The notes under the pieces are model-generated. The model made no database searches and had not been told where the DNA came from. It was given only the letters and a program-made list of their open reading frames with translations. The position numbers and the translations under genes are program-made. Below are positions 7,728 to 17,005 of a DNA stretch of 53,885 nucleotides, piece by piece; position 1 is the stretch's first letter; every line of letters begins with the position of its first letter. The DNA is taken from assembly GCA_003650365.1 (NCBI GenBank), contig QMPA01000002.1, positions 1 through 53,885 of the forward strand, in the 5' to 3' direction. Origin of the DNA: Bacteroidota bacterium (GTDB taxonomy: Bacteria; Bacteroidota; Bacteroidia; Bacteroidales; F082).

Positions 7728-8645
7728 TTACTTCATCAGAATAAAATTGTAAGTAATACTACCGCGTTGTAATTCTGCGGCTGATGGATCAGCTGTAAAG
7801 GTTGAATTCTTTGCAGCATCTACAGCAATTTTTCGTAGATTGGGATCAAGAACAGTCGTTCCTTTTGACTTGACCTGTGCCTTGGTAACAACGCCCTGAC
7901 GGTTTACCCAAATGTCAACAACAACAGTTCCTTGTTCTTTAAAGTTGGCTGTAGGTTTATCCAAATATTTTGAGCCCCTTCCTCCAAGGCTAAAAGAAAT
8001 GCCGTTGCCTTTTCCACCCTGGCCATCATATTTATCACTGTCTTTAGCACCTTGTGGTTTTCCCTGATCACCCGGTCCTTCGGTGACTCCCTGATTGGTT
8101 CCTTCAGTACTTTTTGAACTTCCGGGATATAAAGCTTTTTGGTTCACTACAGGCTTGGGGTCTTCAACAGGTACTTCTTCGGCAGGCTCTTCTGTAACAA
8201 AAGTAGAATCAATGGTTTCTTCTTCTGGTTCTTCCTCAATAATTTCTTCTTTTACAGGCTCAGGTTCAACTTCTTCCTTGGGTTCTTCAATGATTTCTTC
8301 TGGAGGCTCTTCCTCTTCTTTATCTTCAAGCACGGGTGCTTCTTCAACGTCTTGTGTCAGGTTTTCTTCTTCCTGGGGAACGGGCTCGGGTTCAACGGCT
8401 TGTTGTTTGGGTTGGGGTGGAGGTGTTGGATCTGACTGCGGTGGGGGAGTATCGCTTTGCACATCACCAGAACCGGTATCGGTATAACCCAGGTTGACTT
8501 CAACTCCTTCTTCGCCGGGTAGAGGAAGGGGTGTCCTTAGCGCAAGAAAAAACAAAGCAAGCAATACAAGAAGATGGACAAGGATTGTGCTAATCATTCC
8601 CCTTCTTTTGTCCTTGTCGGAAAATATTTCTTTTAGACTACCCAA
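7728..8645 (-). CDS. tonB: TonB-family energy transducer
   Basis: Single N-terminal TM, Pro/Glu-rich linker, C-terminal TonB-like domain (GTVVVDIWVNRQGVVTKAQVKSKGTTVLDPNLRKIAVDAAKNSTF); next to exbD and exbB. Confidence 0.88.
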   Translation of the reverse strand: MGSLKEIFSDKDKRRGMISTILVHLLVLLALFFLALRTPLPLPGEEGVEVNLGYTDTGSGDVQSDTPPPQSDPTPPPQPKQQAVEPEPVPQEEENLTQDVEEAPVLEDKEEEEPPEEIIEEPKEEVEPEPVKEEIIEEEPEEETIDSTFVTEEPAEEVPVEDPKPVVNQKALYPGSSKSTEGTNQGVTEGPGDQGKPQGAKDSDKYDGQGGKGNGISFSLGGRGSKYLDKPTANFKEQGTVVVDIWVNRQGVVTKAQVKSKGTTVLDPNLRKIAVDAAKNSTFTADPSAAELQRGSITYNFILMK

Positions 8646-8697
8646 TTAAATTTTCTTTTAAAAGTGAAATGTTTTTGTGTACAACAATAGCAAAAAA

Positions 8698-8845
8698 CCC
8701 CAAAGTTAAAATCCCAAAAATCAATTTTCAAATAACAAATAATTTTCAAAAACTAATTTTCAATGACCGAAACTGTTTGGAATTTTGAAATTTAAACATT
8801 GTGATTTATTTGAGATTTGGTTTTGTCATTTGTATTTTTTTCTGT
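8698..8845. repeat. AT-rich dispersed repeat around AAACTGTTTGGAATTTT
   Basis: Shares its AAAC[A/T]GTTTGGA core and TTTGAGATTT flank with 51280-51415. Confidence 0.5.
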
Positions 8846-8865
8846 ATCATTTTTTAATACGCATT

Positions 8866-9279
8866 CTATCGTGGCGGCTTGGTTGCCAATATCACCTTGT
8901 GTTTTGTATTGTGTTTATTATTTATCGCATTCACTGCATCAATTACAACAACAATATCCTGAACCGGGGCTGTTTTATCGGCACGCAATACAACCGATGC
9001 TTCGTTTTCATTCCTGATCATGCTGTATAATACATTTTCTAGTTTGGTCGGCTCCACCCTTCTTTCATCCACATAAATATTTCTGGCTTTGTTGATATAA
9101 ACTGTTACCGTTTGCTTCGACATGGTTTTGCTTTCGCTGGAAGGCAACAACAATTTAATGGCATTGGGTGCCACGAGTGTGGAGGTCAGCATGAAGAAAA
9201 TTAATAACAAGAACACCATATCCGACATGGAAGCCATGCTGAACTCGGTATTGCGCTTATTTCGCATTTGAATGGCCAT
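8866..9279 (-). CDS. exbD: ExbD/TolR biopolymer transport protein
   Basis: FSMASMSDMVFLLLIFFMLTSTLVAPNAIKLLLPSS plus C-terminal ExbD-like fold. Confidence 0.9.
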   Translation of the reverse strand: MAIQMRNKRNTEFSMASMSDMVFLLLIFFMLTSTLVAPNAIKLLLPSSESKTMSKQTVTVYINKARNIYVDERRVEPTKLENVLYSMIRNENEASVVLRADKTAPVQDIVVVIDAVNAINNKHNTKHKVILATKPPR

Positions 9280-9310
9280 AGTTTTTTTATTTTGTTTCTA
9301 ATCGTTTTTT

Positions 9311-9354
9311 CTCCCCCACGGGGGGAGAAATGTCCTCCTGAGCGAAGTCGAAGG
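9311..9354. repeat. Composite hairpin repeat in the exbB-exbD spacer
   Basis: CTCCCCC-ACG-GGGGGAG hairpin at 9311-9327, then CCTGAGCGAAGTCGAAGG at 9337-9354. Confidence 0.75.
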
Positions 9355-9366
9355 AGGTAGAGGGTG

Positions 9367-10059
9367 TCACTTTGCCGGTTCGTGCAATACATCCATAAAT
9401 TCAGTAGCTGTAATTTCCAGTTTGTAAACTACTTTCTGAATACGGGCTACCAGAATATTATAAAAAATATAAGCGGTAATTCCAACAACGAGTCCGCCAA
9501 CTGTTGTAATCATTGCCTGGTAAATTCCGCGTGAAAGCAGTTCAATGTTTATATTATTCCCTGCCATCGACATATCGTAAAAAGCACGAATCATTCCAAT
9601 TACTGTCCCAAGAAATCCCAGCATGGGAGCTGCTCCTGCAATAGTAGCAAGTCCTGCCACATTTTTCTCCAGTTTCGAAACTTCAAGTTTACCTACATTT
9701 TCGATGGCGGTATTGATGTCATTCAGGGGTTTTCCAATGCGTGTCAAACCTTTGTCAATCATTCTGCCAATGGGCGATTTATTCGCTACACAAAGTGCCT
9801 TCGCCGATTCCAGTTTCCCTTCATGAATAAATGTCCGGATATTGTCCATGAAGCCCTTATCCTCACGTGCAGCCCTTCCAATAATGAAATAGCGCTCAAA
9901 GAAAATATAAAATGCAATAACGGAGAGCACGCCGATAATTCCCATTATCCATCCACCGCGTAAAACAAGGTCAAGTATGGGTAATGTAAGTTCCCCTTCT
10001 GTGCCAGCTGCAATCATTTCACCTGTTTCCTGAATCTGTAATATAATTCCTGTAACCAT
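9367..10059 (-). CDS. exbB: MotA/TolQ/ExbB proton channel family protein
   Basis: AGLATIAGAAPMLGFLGTVIGMIRAF...ISRGIYQAMITTVGGLVVGI-type motifs. Confidence 0.93.
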   Translation of the reverse strand: MVTGIILQIQETGEMIAAGTEGELTLPILDLVLRGGWIMGIIGVLSVIAFYIFFERYFIIGRAAREDKGFMDNIRTFIHEGKLESAKALCVANKSPIGRMIDKGLTRIGKPLNDINTAIENVGKLEVSKLEKNVAGLATIAGAAPMLGFLGTVIGMIRAFYDMSMAGNNINIELLSRGIYQAMITTVGGLVVGITAYIFYNILVARIQKVVYKLEITATEFMDVLHEPAK

Positions 10060-10338
10060 AATTCTTCTGTTAAAAAAGATGTAAAAATAAAGCTAAAATG
10101 TGCATGCTGCTACTGTGGTATTTTTATTTTTAACAAGATGCTGTTAATAGTAACTTTAAAACTGTCATTTTATTATTTTGCTGGAGAAAAGCGAGGCTTT
10201 ATTTTAGAATCGGCCTGTTTCTAATTTAGACACTTTATAAATTTGGAACACATCGACACATTTACTTTTAATCGATATTTGGGTCTATTTCTTTACTATT
10301 TTTGCGCCCATTATAAACCAACCTAATTTGATGACATC

Positions 10339-11793
10339 ATGTTTATTTTAATGTTAATTATTTTTATTCTTGGGTACACAATGATTGCCCTCGAACACCC
10401 GATTAAAGTTGACAAAGCTGCTTCTGCTTTGCTCACCGGAACAATCTTATGGGCTTTGTATGCGCTGAATTCTACGGGATTATTAGAACTCGGATTCAGT
10501 CCTACTTGGGGAGCCGTTCAACAAATTGGCCATGATATTGTCCAGTTTATTAAACCATCAGTCGATGAGACAAGTTTTAAAAGCCTCTGGGAAGGCCAGG
10601 TTGAATTAGGCCATGATGTGACACATTTCGTACAACACGAGCTAAACCATCACCTGGTTGAAATTGCACAGATTCTTTTCTTCCTTCTTGGTGCGATGAC
10701 CATTGTTGAAACAGTTGATCAACACCAGGGATTTAAATTGATTACCGATAAAATAAAAACAACCAGTAAAGTGAAACTGCTTTGGATACTTAGTTTCCTT
10801 ACTTTCTTCATGTCAGCTACATTAGACAACCTGACAACAACTATTGTATTGGTTGCTTTACTCAGGAAGTTGATAGATGACAAAGAAACAAAGTGGTTTT
10901 TTGCAAGTATGGTCGTACTGGCTGCAAACGCAGGTGGTGCCTGGTCGCCAATTGGTGATGTTACTACCATCATGCTGTGGATTGGGGGACAAATCACCAC
11001 AGTAAATATTATTGCCAAGGTTCTTCTTCCAAGTTTATTTACAATGGTTGTCCCATTAGTAATTGTAAGTTTTACAGTAAAAGGAAATGTTACAAGACCT
11101 GTTCTTGCCAAAGGCGAAACACAGGAGTTTACCACTGCTTTCGAACGCAAACTATTATTAATAATGGGTGTTGCAGCCCTACTATTTGTTCCCGTTTTTA
11201 AAACGGTTACACATCTACCTCCTTTTGTAGGTATGCTATTTGGATTGGGTGTAATTTGGGCAACTACTGAATTCATCCATCGGCATAAGCCCGAGGAGGA
11301 CAAGAGAAAATTAACCGTTATTGGTATCCTAAGAAAAGTTGATACTGCTACTATTTTCTTCTTCATGGGAATTTTACTGGCTGTTGCTGCATTACAATCG
11401 GCAGGCCACCTCGATGTATTGTCAAAGTATTTAGATGAACATTTACATAATGTTTATGCCATTAACCTGATTATTGGTGTGCTGTCAGCGATTGTTGACA
11501 ATGTACCTCTGGTAGCTGGTGCCATGGGAATGTATCCTATTACTGATGCCGCAGAAGCTACAGGTTACGCCGCTAACTTCATTGTTGACGGCACTTTTTG
11601 GGAGTTCTTGGCCTATTGTGCTGGTACAGGTGGAAGTATCCTTATTATTGGATCTGCAGCGGGTGTTGCAGCCATGGGACTGGAAAAAATTGACTTTATC
11701 TGGTATATGAAAAAGATAAGCTTATTGGCACTTATTGGCTATCTTGCCGGAGCAGCAGTTTATTACCTTCAGATAGAAGTCTTTGGGTTTTAA
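10339..11793 (+). CDS. nhaD: NhaD-type sodium:proton antiporter
   Basis: Multi-TM; SATLDNLTTTIVLVALLRKL, NAGGAWSPIGDVTTIMLWIGGQI, AIVDNVPLVAGAMGMYP. Confidence 0.88.
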   Translation: MFILMLIIFILGYTMIALEHPIKVDKAASALLTGTILWALYALNSTGLLELGFSPTWGAVQQIGHDIVQFIKPSVDETSFKSLWEGQVELGHDVTHFVQHELNHHLVEIAQILFFLLGAMTIVETVDQHQGFKLITDKIKTTSKVKLLWILSFLTFFMSATLDNLTTTIVLVALLRKLIDDKETKWFFASMVVLAANAGGAWSPIGDVTTIMLWIGGQITTVNIIAKVLLPSLFTMVVPLVIVSFTVKGNVTRPVLAKGETQEFTTAFERKLLLIMGVAALLFVPVFKTVTHLPPFVGMLFGLGVIWATTEFIHRHKPEEDKRKLTVIGILRKVDTATIFFFMGILLAVAALQSAGHLDVLSKYLDEHLHNVYAINLIIGVLSAIVDNVPLVAGAMGMYPITDAAEATGYAANFIVDGTFWEFLAYCAGTGGSILIIGSAAGVAAMGLEKIDFIWYMKKISLLALIGYLAGAAVYYLQIEVFGF

Positions 11794-11814
11794 ACACCAT
11801 TAATTAATGAAATT

Positions 11815-11843
11815 AAAAACCGTCCGAATGGGCGGTTTTTTTT
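11815..11843. terminator. Rho-independent, probably bidirectional terminator
   Basis: aaaaaCCGTCCgaatGGGCGGtttttttt between convergent nhaD and anmK. Confidence 0.85.
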
Positions 11844-12900
11844 ATGGATTATAAATTGCCCCGGAACTGCTATTGGTAGTTGCTCCAGTTGCTGATGCCA
11901 GGCAATTGTACTCGCCCATGTTTCGAAGTACACCCATAAAAGCAAAAATTAACGCTTCTTTAAAATCAATAATTTCCTTGTCAGGGATGACGATTTCATT
12001 TTTTGTTTCCATCAAAATGGCATTGGTCAGAAATTGATTATGGGCTCCTCCTCCGGTAATCAGTATTTTTCCAGATGAAAAATCTTTTACTGCTTCATTT
12101 ACCTGAAAGGCAATATGCTTCACTACTGTGTAAAGTTTGTCCTCAACAGAGCAGTCGGTATCGTCAAGTATTTTAGTAAATACAGACTGAACGTATTGAT
12201 TGCTTAATGATTTTGGTGATTTATTTTGAAAATAGGGATCGCTGTTCAGCTTATCAAAAAGGGGCCGGTTCAATTTCCCCAATTGGGCAAAACGTCCATT
12301 TTCATCAAAAGGTTTTCCTAACTGAAGGCTTAGAAAATTCAGCAGTTGATTGGCCGGGCACACATCGAAGGCAATCCGGCTACCATTCACATCGTAAGAT
12401 ATATTTGCAATACCACCGATGTTCAAACAGAATTCATATTCTGAAAACAATAGTGAATCTCCAATGGGAACAAGGGGTGCACCCTGTCCTCCCAACTGAA
12501 TGTCTTTAATCCGGAAATCATTTATTGTTTTCACTCCAGTAAATTGGGCAATGGTCTGACCATGCCCCAACTGAAAAGTAAAACCTTTGGCAGGCTCGTG
12601 AAAAATAGTGTGGCCGTGGGAAGCAATTAAATCAGGTTCAATACCATGTTTGTCTAAAAAACCATTCACTGCTTCTGCCAGGAAAATGCCAAAACTGATG
12701 TCGTATTCTACCAATTCTGCAGCACTTTTTGTGGGTAATTCATATAGAATTATTTTCCATTCTTCACTGAATGGAACAGTTTCAGAATGGATGATTTTGT
12801 AATTCCATTTTTTGTCAATTTTATCAAAAGAACAAAAAGTCAAATCGACACCATCCAGCGAGCTACCCGACATAATACCTAAAGCTGTGTGTGTTATCAT
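11842..12900 (-). CDS. anmK: Anhydro-N-acetylmuramic acid kinase
   Basis: ALGIMSGSSLDGVDL, ASHGHTIFHEP, FDVCPANQLLN, GGGAHNQFL. Confidence 0.93.
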   Translation of the reverse strand: MITHTALGIMSGSSLDGVDLTFCSFDKIDKKWNYKIIHSETVPFSEEWKIILYELPTKSAAELVEYDISFGIFLAEAVNGFLDKHGIEPDLIASHGHTIFHEPAKGFTFQLGHGQTIAQFTGVKTINDFRIKDIQLGGQGAPLVPIGDSLLFSEYEFCLNIGGIANISYDVNGSRIAFDVCPANQLLNFLSLQLGKPFDENGRFAQLGKLNRPLFDKLNSDPYFQNKSPKSLSNQYVQSVFTKILDDTDCSVEDKLYTVVKHIAFQVNEAVKDFSSGKILITGGGAHNQFLTNAILMETKNEIVIPDKEIIDFKEALIFAFMGVLRNMGEYNCLASATGATTNSSSGAIYNP

Positions 12901-12928
12901 ATATTTACGGGTTGCGGGTTTCAGGTTA

Positions 12929-14221
12929 TTAAAGGTCCTTTACAAGTGTTTCCAAGTGCATGCCTCTTGACCCCTTCAATAAAACATTGGCATTTTCAAG
13001 CGGGTTTTTCCGTAAAAATTCTCCAGTCTGTTCTGTAGATTCGAAGAATAAAAATCTGTCTGATTCTTGTTGTTGGTAAAAATCCTTTCCTACAAAAATC
13101 ACATTTCCAAAACTTGTCTCTTCCACCTGCCGAATGATCCTTTTGTGCTCAGCGGGAGAGTCGTTTCCCAACTCAAACATATCACCCAAGATAAGCCATG
13201 GATTCTCTGGTTTGAATGCAACAAAACTTTTTATCGCCTCGCTCAAACTCACGGGATTGGCATTGTAAGCATCGAGAATAATCTTGTTCTTTTCAGTTTT
13301 CAGTTGTTGTGAACGGTTGTTATTCGGGATATAATTAGTGATTGACTGCTTTATATTTTTAGAAGAAATGCCAAACAATAGTCCAACTGCAACAGCAGCC
13401 ATCAGGTTATTGAAATTATAACTTCCGTACATTTTCGTATCACAAAGTAGGTTTTTATTCTCCAAGTGCCATTGTAGTTTTATAAAGGGATGTGTCTCCA
13501 TCAACCTTCCATGCACTTCGCCAGCATTTCTTCCGTAAGTAAAACGCTTCATCCCTGTTGATAATTCCATCAACAATTCGTCATCTGCATTCACTAATGC
13601 TTTCCCATTTGCTTTACGCAAAAACGCAAACAATTCACTCTTTGCTTTAACAACTCCTTCAAAACTTCCAAATCCTTCAAGGTGGGCTTTCCCAATGTTG
13701 GTAATTATACCTGAGTTTGGTTGTGCAATTTCACAGAGTGCTGCAATTTCTCCAATATGATTTGCACCCATTTCTACAATTGCAATTTCTGTTTCTTCCT
13801 TGATGCTTAATAGTGTTAATGGAACTCCGATGTGATTATTGAGATTTCCCTCCGTTGCGATAATTTTTTTTTCGCTTTGCAAGACTGCTGCCGCCAATTC
13901 TTTGGTTGTTGTTTTACCATTTGAGCCTGTTATTGCCAGAACATGAATACCTGTTTTTTCCCGATGATGAGCCGCCAATTGTTGCAATGCTGTCAAGACG
14001 TCCGGGACCAACAAATATTTTTCACTCTTTTTAAAACTCGCATCATCAATTATGGCAAATGCTGCCCCTTTTTGAAGTGCCGTTTCTGCAAATTCGTTTC
14101 CATTAAAATTGTCACCTGACAAGGCAAAAAACAGAGAATCGTGCACATCTTTTCTAGTGTCGATTGAAACTTTTTGACACGCAAGAAACTGGTGATATAA
14201 ATTTTGGATTTGCTTTTCCAT
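12929..14221 (-). CDS. murF: UDP-N-acetylmuramoyl-tripeptide--D-alanyl-D-alanine ligase
   Basis: SIDTRKDVHDSLFFALSGDNFNGNEF, AITGSNGKTTTKELAAAVL, EMGANHIGEIA. Confidence 0.94.
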   Translation of the reverse strand: MEKQIQNLYHQFLACQKVSIDTRKDVHDSLFFALSGDNFNGNEFAETALQKGAAFAIIDDASFKKSEKYLLVPDVLTALQQLAAHHREKTGIHVLAITGSNGKTTTKELAAAVLQSEKKIIATEGNLNNHIGVPLTLLSIKEETEIAIVEMGANHIGEIAALCEIAQPNSGIITNIGKAHLEGFGSFEGVVKAKSELFAFLRKANGKALVNADDELLMELSTGMKRFTYGRNAGEVHGRLMETHPFIKLQWHLENKNLLCDTKMYGSYNFNNLMAAVAVGLLFGISSKNIKQSITNYIPNNNRSQQLKTEKNKIILDAYNANPVSLSEAIKSFVAFKPENPWLILGDMFELGNDSPAEHKRIIRQVEETSFGNVIFVGKDFYQQQESDRFLFFESTEQTGEFLRKNPLENANVLLKGSRGMHLETLVKDL

Positions 14222-14232
14222 TTATTAGATAT

Positions 14233-14262
14233 AAAAAAACCCCACTCATTAAAATGAATGGG
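14233..14262 (-). terminator. Rho-independent terminator downstream of gldJ
   Basis: Minus strand CCCCATTCATTttaaTGAGTGGGGTTTTTTT. Confidence 0.82.
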
Positions 14263-14287
14263 GTAAATGTAATAAATATTGTTCAGA

Positions 14288-15772
14288 TTATTTTCCGGGT
14301 ACCTGGCTTCCAACGCGAATCATTGCGCAGCGGAATCCAATGGTTGATGCGGCTTCATCTTCGTTTAGATATCTTCTAACACCAGGACTCAGGTAGTAAA
14401 CACCGTCATTCCAAGAGCCTCCTTTAACAACACGTGATTTGTCACTGATCAGTGTGGTTATTCCGTAATCATACATCTGGCCTGTACTATTAATATCCGG
14501 ATCATCACCACTAAGCCAATCAGCTTGTACTGCTGACTGGAAATCACCGTCAAGATAATTCACATTATTTGCCTTGCGGTAATTTTTACGATTGGCTGCT
14601 TCTTCAGGTGTAATTTCAACATATTGAATTCTACCGAGGCTGTCTTTTTCAGCAACATTACCATCCATATCTTTCTTTACATTTTTATATATGTTTCCAC
14701 GATATGGATTGTAGTCGGCTACAACTTCGTGTGAAGAAGGACGATATACATCCAACACCCATTCGCTAACATTACCGGCCATATTATAAAGACCATAGTC
14801 GTTTGGCCAATAGGATCCGATAGGAGCGGGTAACGAAGCACCATCATTAAGGTTGCCTGCGACACCCATATAATCACCGTTTCCACGTTTGAAGTTAGCG
14901 ACAAAGCTACCGTAGTATTTACTCTCGTCAGTCCTTACACCATTTCCGTTCCAGGGATATTCTCTCCGCTCAACAACACGATTGTACAAAGTATTCCCTA
15001 TCAGACCGAGTGCTGCATATTCCCATTCGGCTTCAGTGGGAAGTCGGTAACGAGGAAGTAAAATACCATCTTCAAATCGAACAGCCCTTATTCCTGATCC
15101 TTCCTGATTAAGGTCTTCTTTACCTTCTTTAACAAGTCCTTCGTATTGGCCAGCCAGATATGCATCGGTATTAAAATTGTCGGCATTGCTTTGGTCTGGA
15201 TCAAAATCAAGGATACCAGTTTCAATGAGTAGGTTCTCGTTAACACGGTCAGTTCTCCATGCAGCATAATCGTTTGCCTGTATCCAGGAAACGCCTACTA
15301 CAGGATAATATTGAAATGAAGGATGGCGAAAATAAGTATGAATCAATGGTTCGTTATAAGCCAAACGGTCGCGCCAAACTAAAGTGTCGGGCAATGCATT
15401 TTGCACTACCGATGGGTAATCCTGACCGTAAACCCTGTTTAACCAGTAAATATATTCGCGGTAGGCAAGGTTGCTTACCTCCGTCTGGTCAATGTAAAAG
15501 CTGCTTACAGTAACTTTTCTGGGTTGATTATCCCACTCGTAAAACGGGTTTTCTTCTGTCGCTCCCATTGTAAATGTACCACCTTCAATGAGTACAAGCC
15601 CCGGACCTGTAATTTGTTCCTGCGATTCTGCTACTTCAAAACCACCGTTTTCAGGAGTATTGTATTCCCAACCGGTTGTTTGAGAGCGCTGATTACTTTT
15701 GCAGGATGAAGCTAAAACTGCAATGCTTGCAATTCCCAGAATAAATAGGGTTAACTTATTAATTTTTAACAT
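14288..15772 (-). CDS. gldJ: Gliding motility/T9SS-associated lipoprotein GldJ (SUMF1/FGE-sulfatase-like fold)
   Basis: Lipobox VLASSCKS, TTGWEYNTPENGGFE, GGTFTMGATEENPFYEWDNQPRKVTVSSFYIDQTEVSN, VVKGGSWND...IGFRCAM. Confidence 0.9.
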   Translation of the reverse strand: MLKINKLTLFILGIASIAVLASSCKSNQRSQTTGWEYNTPENGGFEVAESQEQITGPGLVLIEGGTFTMGATEENPFYEWDNQPRKVTVSSFYIDQTEVSNLAYREYIYWLNRVYGQDYPSVVQNALPDTLVWRDRLAYNEPLIHTYFRHPSFQYYPVVGVSWIQANDYAAWRTDRVNENLLIETGILDFDPDQSNADNFNTDAYLAGQYEGLVKEGKEDLNQEGSGIRAVRFEDGILLPRYRLPTEAEWEYAALGLIGNTLYNRVVERREYPWNGNGVRTDESKYYGSFVANFKRGNGDYMGVAGNLNDGASLPAPIGSYWPNDYGLYNMAGNVSEWVLDVYRPSSHEVVADYNPYRGNIYKNVKKDMDGNVAEKDSLGRIQYVEITPEEAANRKNYRKANNVNYLDGDFQSAVQADWLSGDDPDINSTGQMYDYGITTLISDKSRVVKGGSWNDGVYYLSPGVRRYLNEDEAASTIGFRCAMIRVGSQVPGK

Positions 15773-15808
15773 CTTTAATAAAAATTGATTGTTTTACTTT
15801 GTTAATAA

Positions 15809-16816
15809 CTAAAAAGAGGGTGAACTTATTGCTCTTATGTGTCTTCTCTTTGATTCACTGTAAATACAGAAGTCCCAAGCCAGTGATAACTCATGTGAAC
15901 CACCTGAACCACTCAATTGGGAAACAGTAACATCGTAACTGTAACCAATTCTAAGGTGATTGAAAGTTAAGCCAACCAATGCAATAAATGCATCGGGGTT
16001 CTGGAAATTGTGCCTAAACCATGCGCCAACCACCAGTGGTTTTCTCTTTAGGTAAAGTCCTGCATTCAATTGATGAAAATCACCTTGTTGCATATACAAG
16101 ATATTAGGTTGCAATATAAAATCATCCGGATCGTCGTTTCCCAACATACCCTGGCTGAGGTTAATTGTTACACCACCATGTCCGGTAATTTTCATGGGTA
16201 ATTTTGTATTCGGGTCACCATAAAACGAAAGATTAGGTTGTGTAAGGTGATCTACCGCTACACCAATAAACCATTCGTCGTAATAGCCCATAACCAAACC
16301 TGCTGAAAAATCAACAACGCCAATATTGTCCTTTTCAGGACGTGATTCCATTGTTGGATTATCAATTTCTCCAGTAGTTGGATTAATTTGATCTGCAAAA
16401 ACCAGAATATCCCAATCCAGTTTTTCCTGATAGTACCCACCTCTGACACCAAAACTGATAAGAATGGGATCGCTCACTTTTAGTTTATAGGAATAGAACA
16501 AGGAAGCGGAAGTCCTGGTCAAGGCACCATCGCCTTGCCGGTCACTCATTACCAAAACACCAAAACCGCTATTGATTCCGGGTAAGCTTTGGTCGTAAGC
16601 CACGTTATAGGTAACGTATGCATTTGAAAAATTATGCCATTGATTCCGATAATTTAGCCCGACTCTTCCACATTCAGTAGCACCGGCAAGTGCTGGATTT
16701 AAATACAATGGGTTGGCATAGAACTGCGAAAACTGAGCGTCCTGAGCCTGGCTAATGCCCATTGAAACCATTAATACAAAGAATATTACTATTCGGGAAT
16801 ATCTATACATTCGCAC
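15809..16816 (-). CDS. PorP/SprF family type IX secretion membrane protein
   Basis: DAQFSQFYANPLYLNPALAGATECGRVGLNYRNQW, characteristic of PorP/SprF. Confidence 0.92.
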   Translation of the reverse strand: MRMYRYSRIVIFFVLMVSMGISQAQDAQFSQFYANPLYLNPALAGATECGRVGLNYRNQWHNFSNAYVTYNVAYDQSLPGINSGFGVLVMSDRQGDGALTRTSASLFYSYKLKVSDPILISFGVRGGYYQEKLDWDILVFADQINPTTGEIDNPTMESRPEKDNIGVVDFSAGLVMGYYDEWFIGVAVDHLTQPNLSFYGDPNTKLPMKITGHGGVTINLSQGMLGNDDPDDFILQPNILYMQQGDFHQLNAGLYLKRKPLVVGAWFRHNFQNPDAFIALVGLTFNHLRIGYSYDVTVSQLSGSGGSHELSLAWDFCIYSESKRRHIRAISSPSF

Positions 16817-17005
16817 CTCTAGCTGGGTTTTGGTTTTGAGTTGACAATATTACGATCTTTTTTTTAACCGTGTTAAATAATAGATAATTTTTTTATTTGT
16901 ATGAATAAGGCCGTTTCTTTGCAAAATAATTAGGGAGTTTGTACGTTAATGTGTCCGAAAGACCTTCGCTTATTGTTATCAATATTGATTCTAATCAAAC
17001 CGACA

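Noticed and set aside
8095-8487. Ser/Gly-rich 130-aa plus-strand ORF
   Set aside because: Mirror of the Pro/Glu-rich tonB linker; composition is a by-product of the complementary strand.
10719-11366. 215-aa minus-strand ORF opposite nhaD
   Set aside because: Lies wholly antisense to a strong conserved transporter gene; low-complexity S/T/V composition, no motif.
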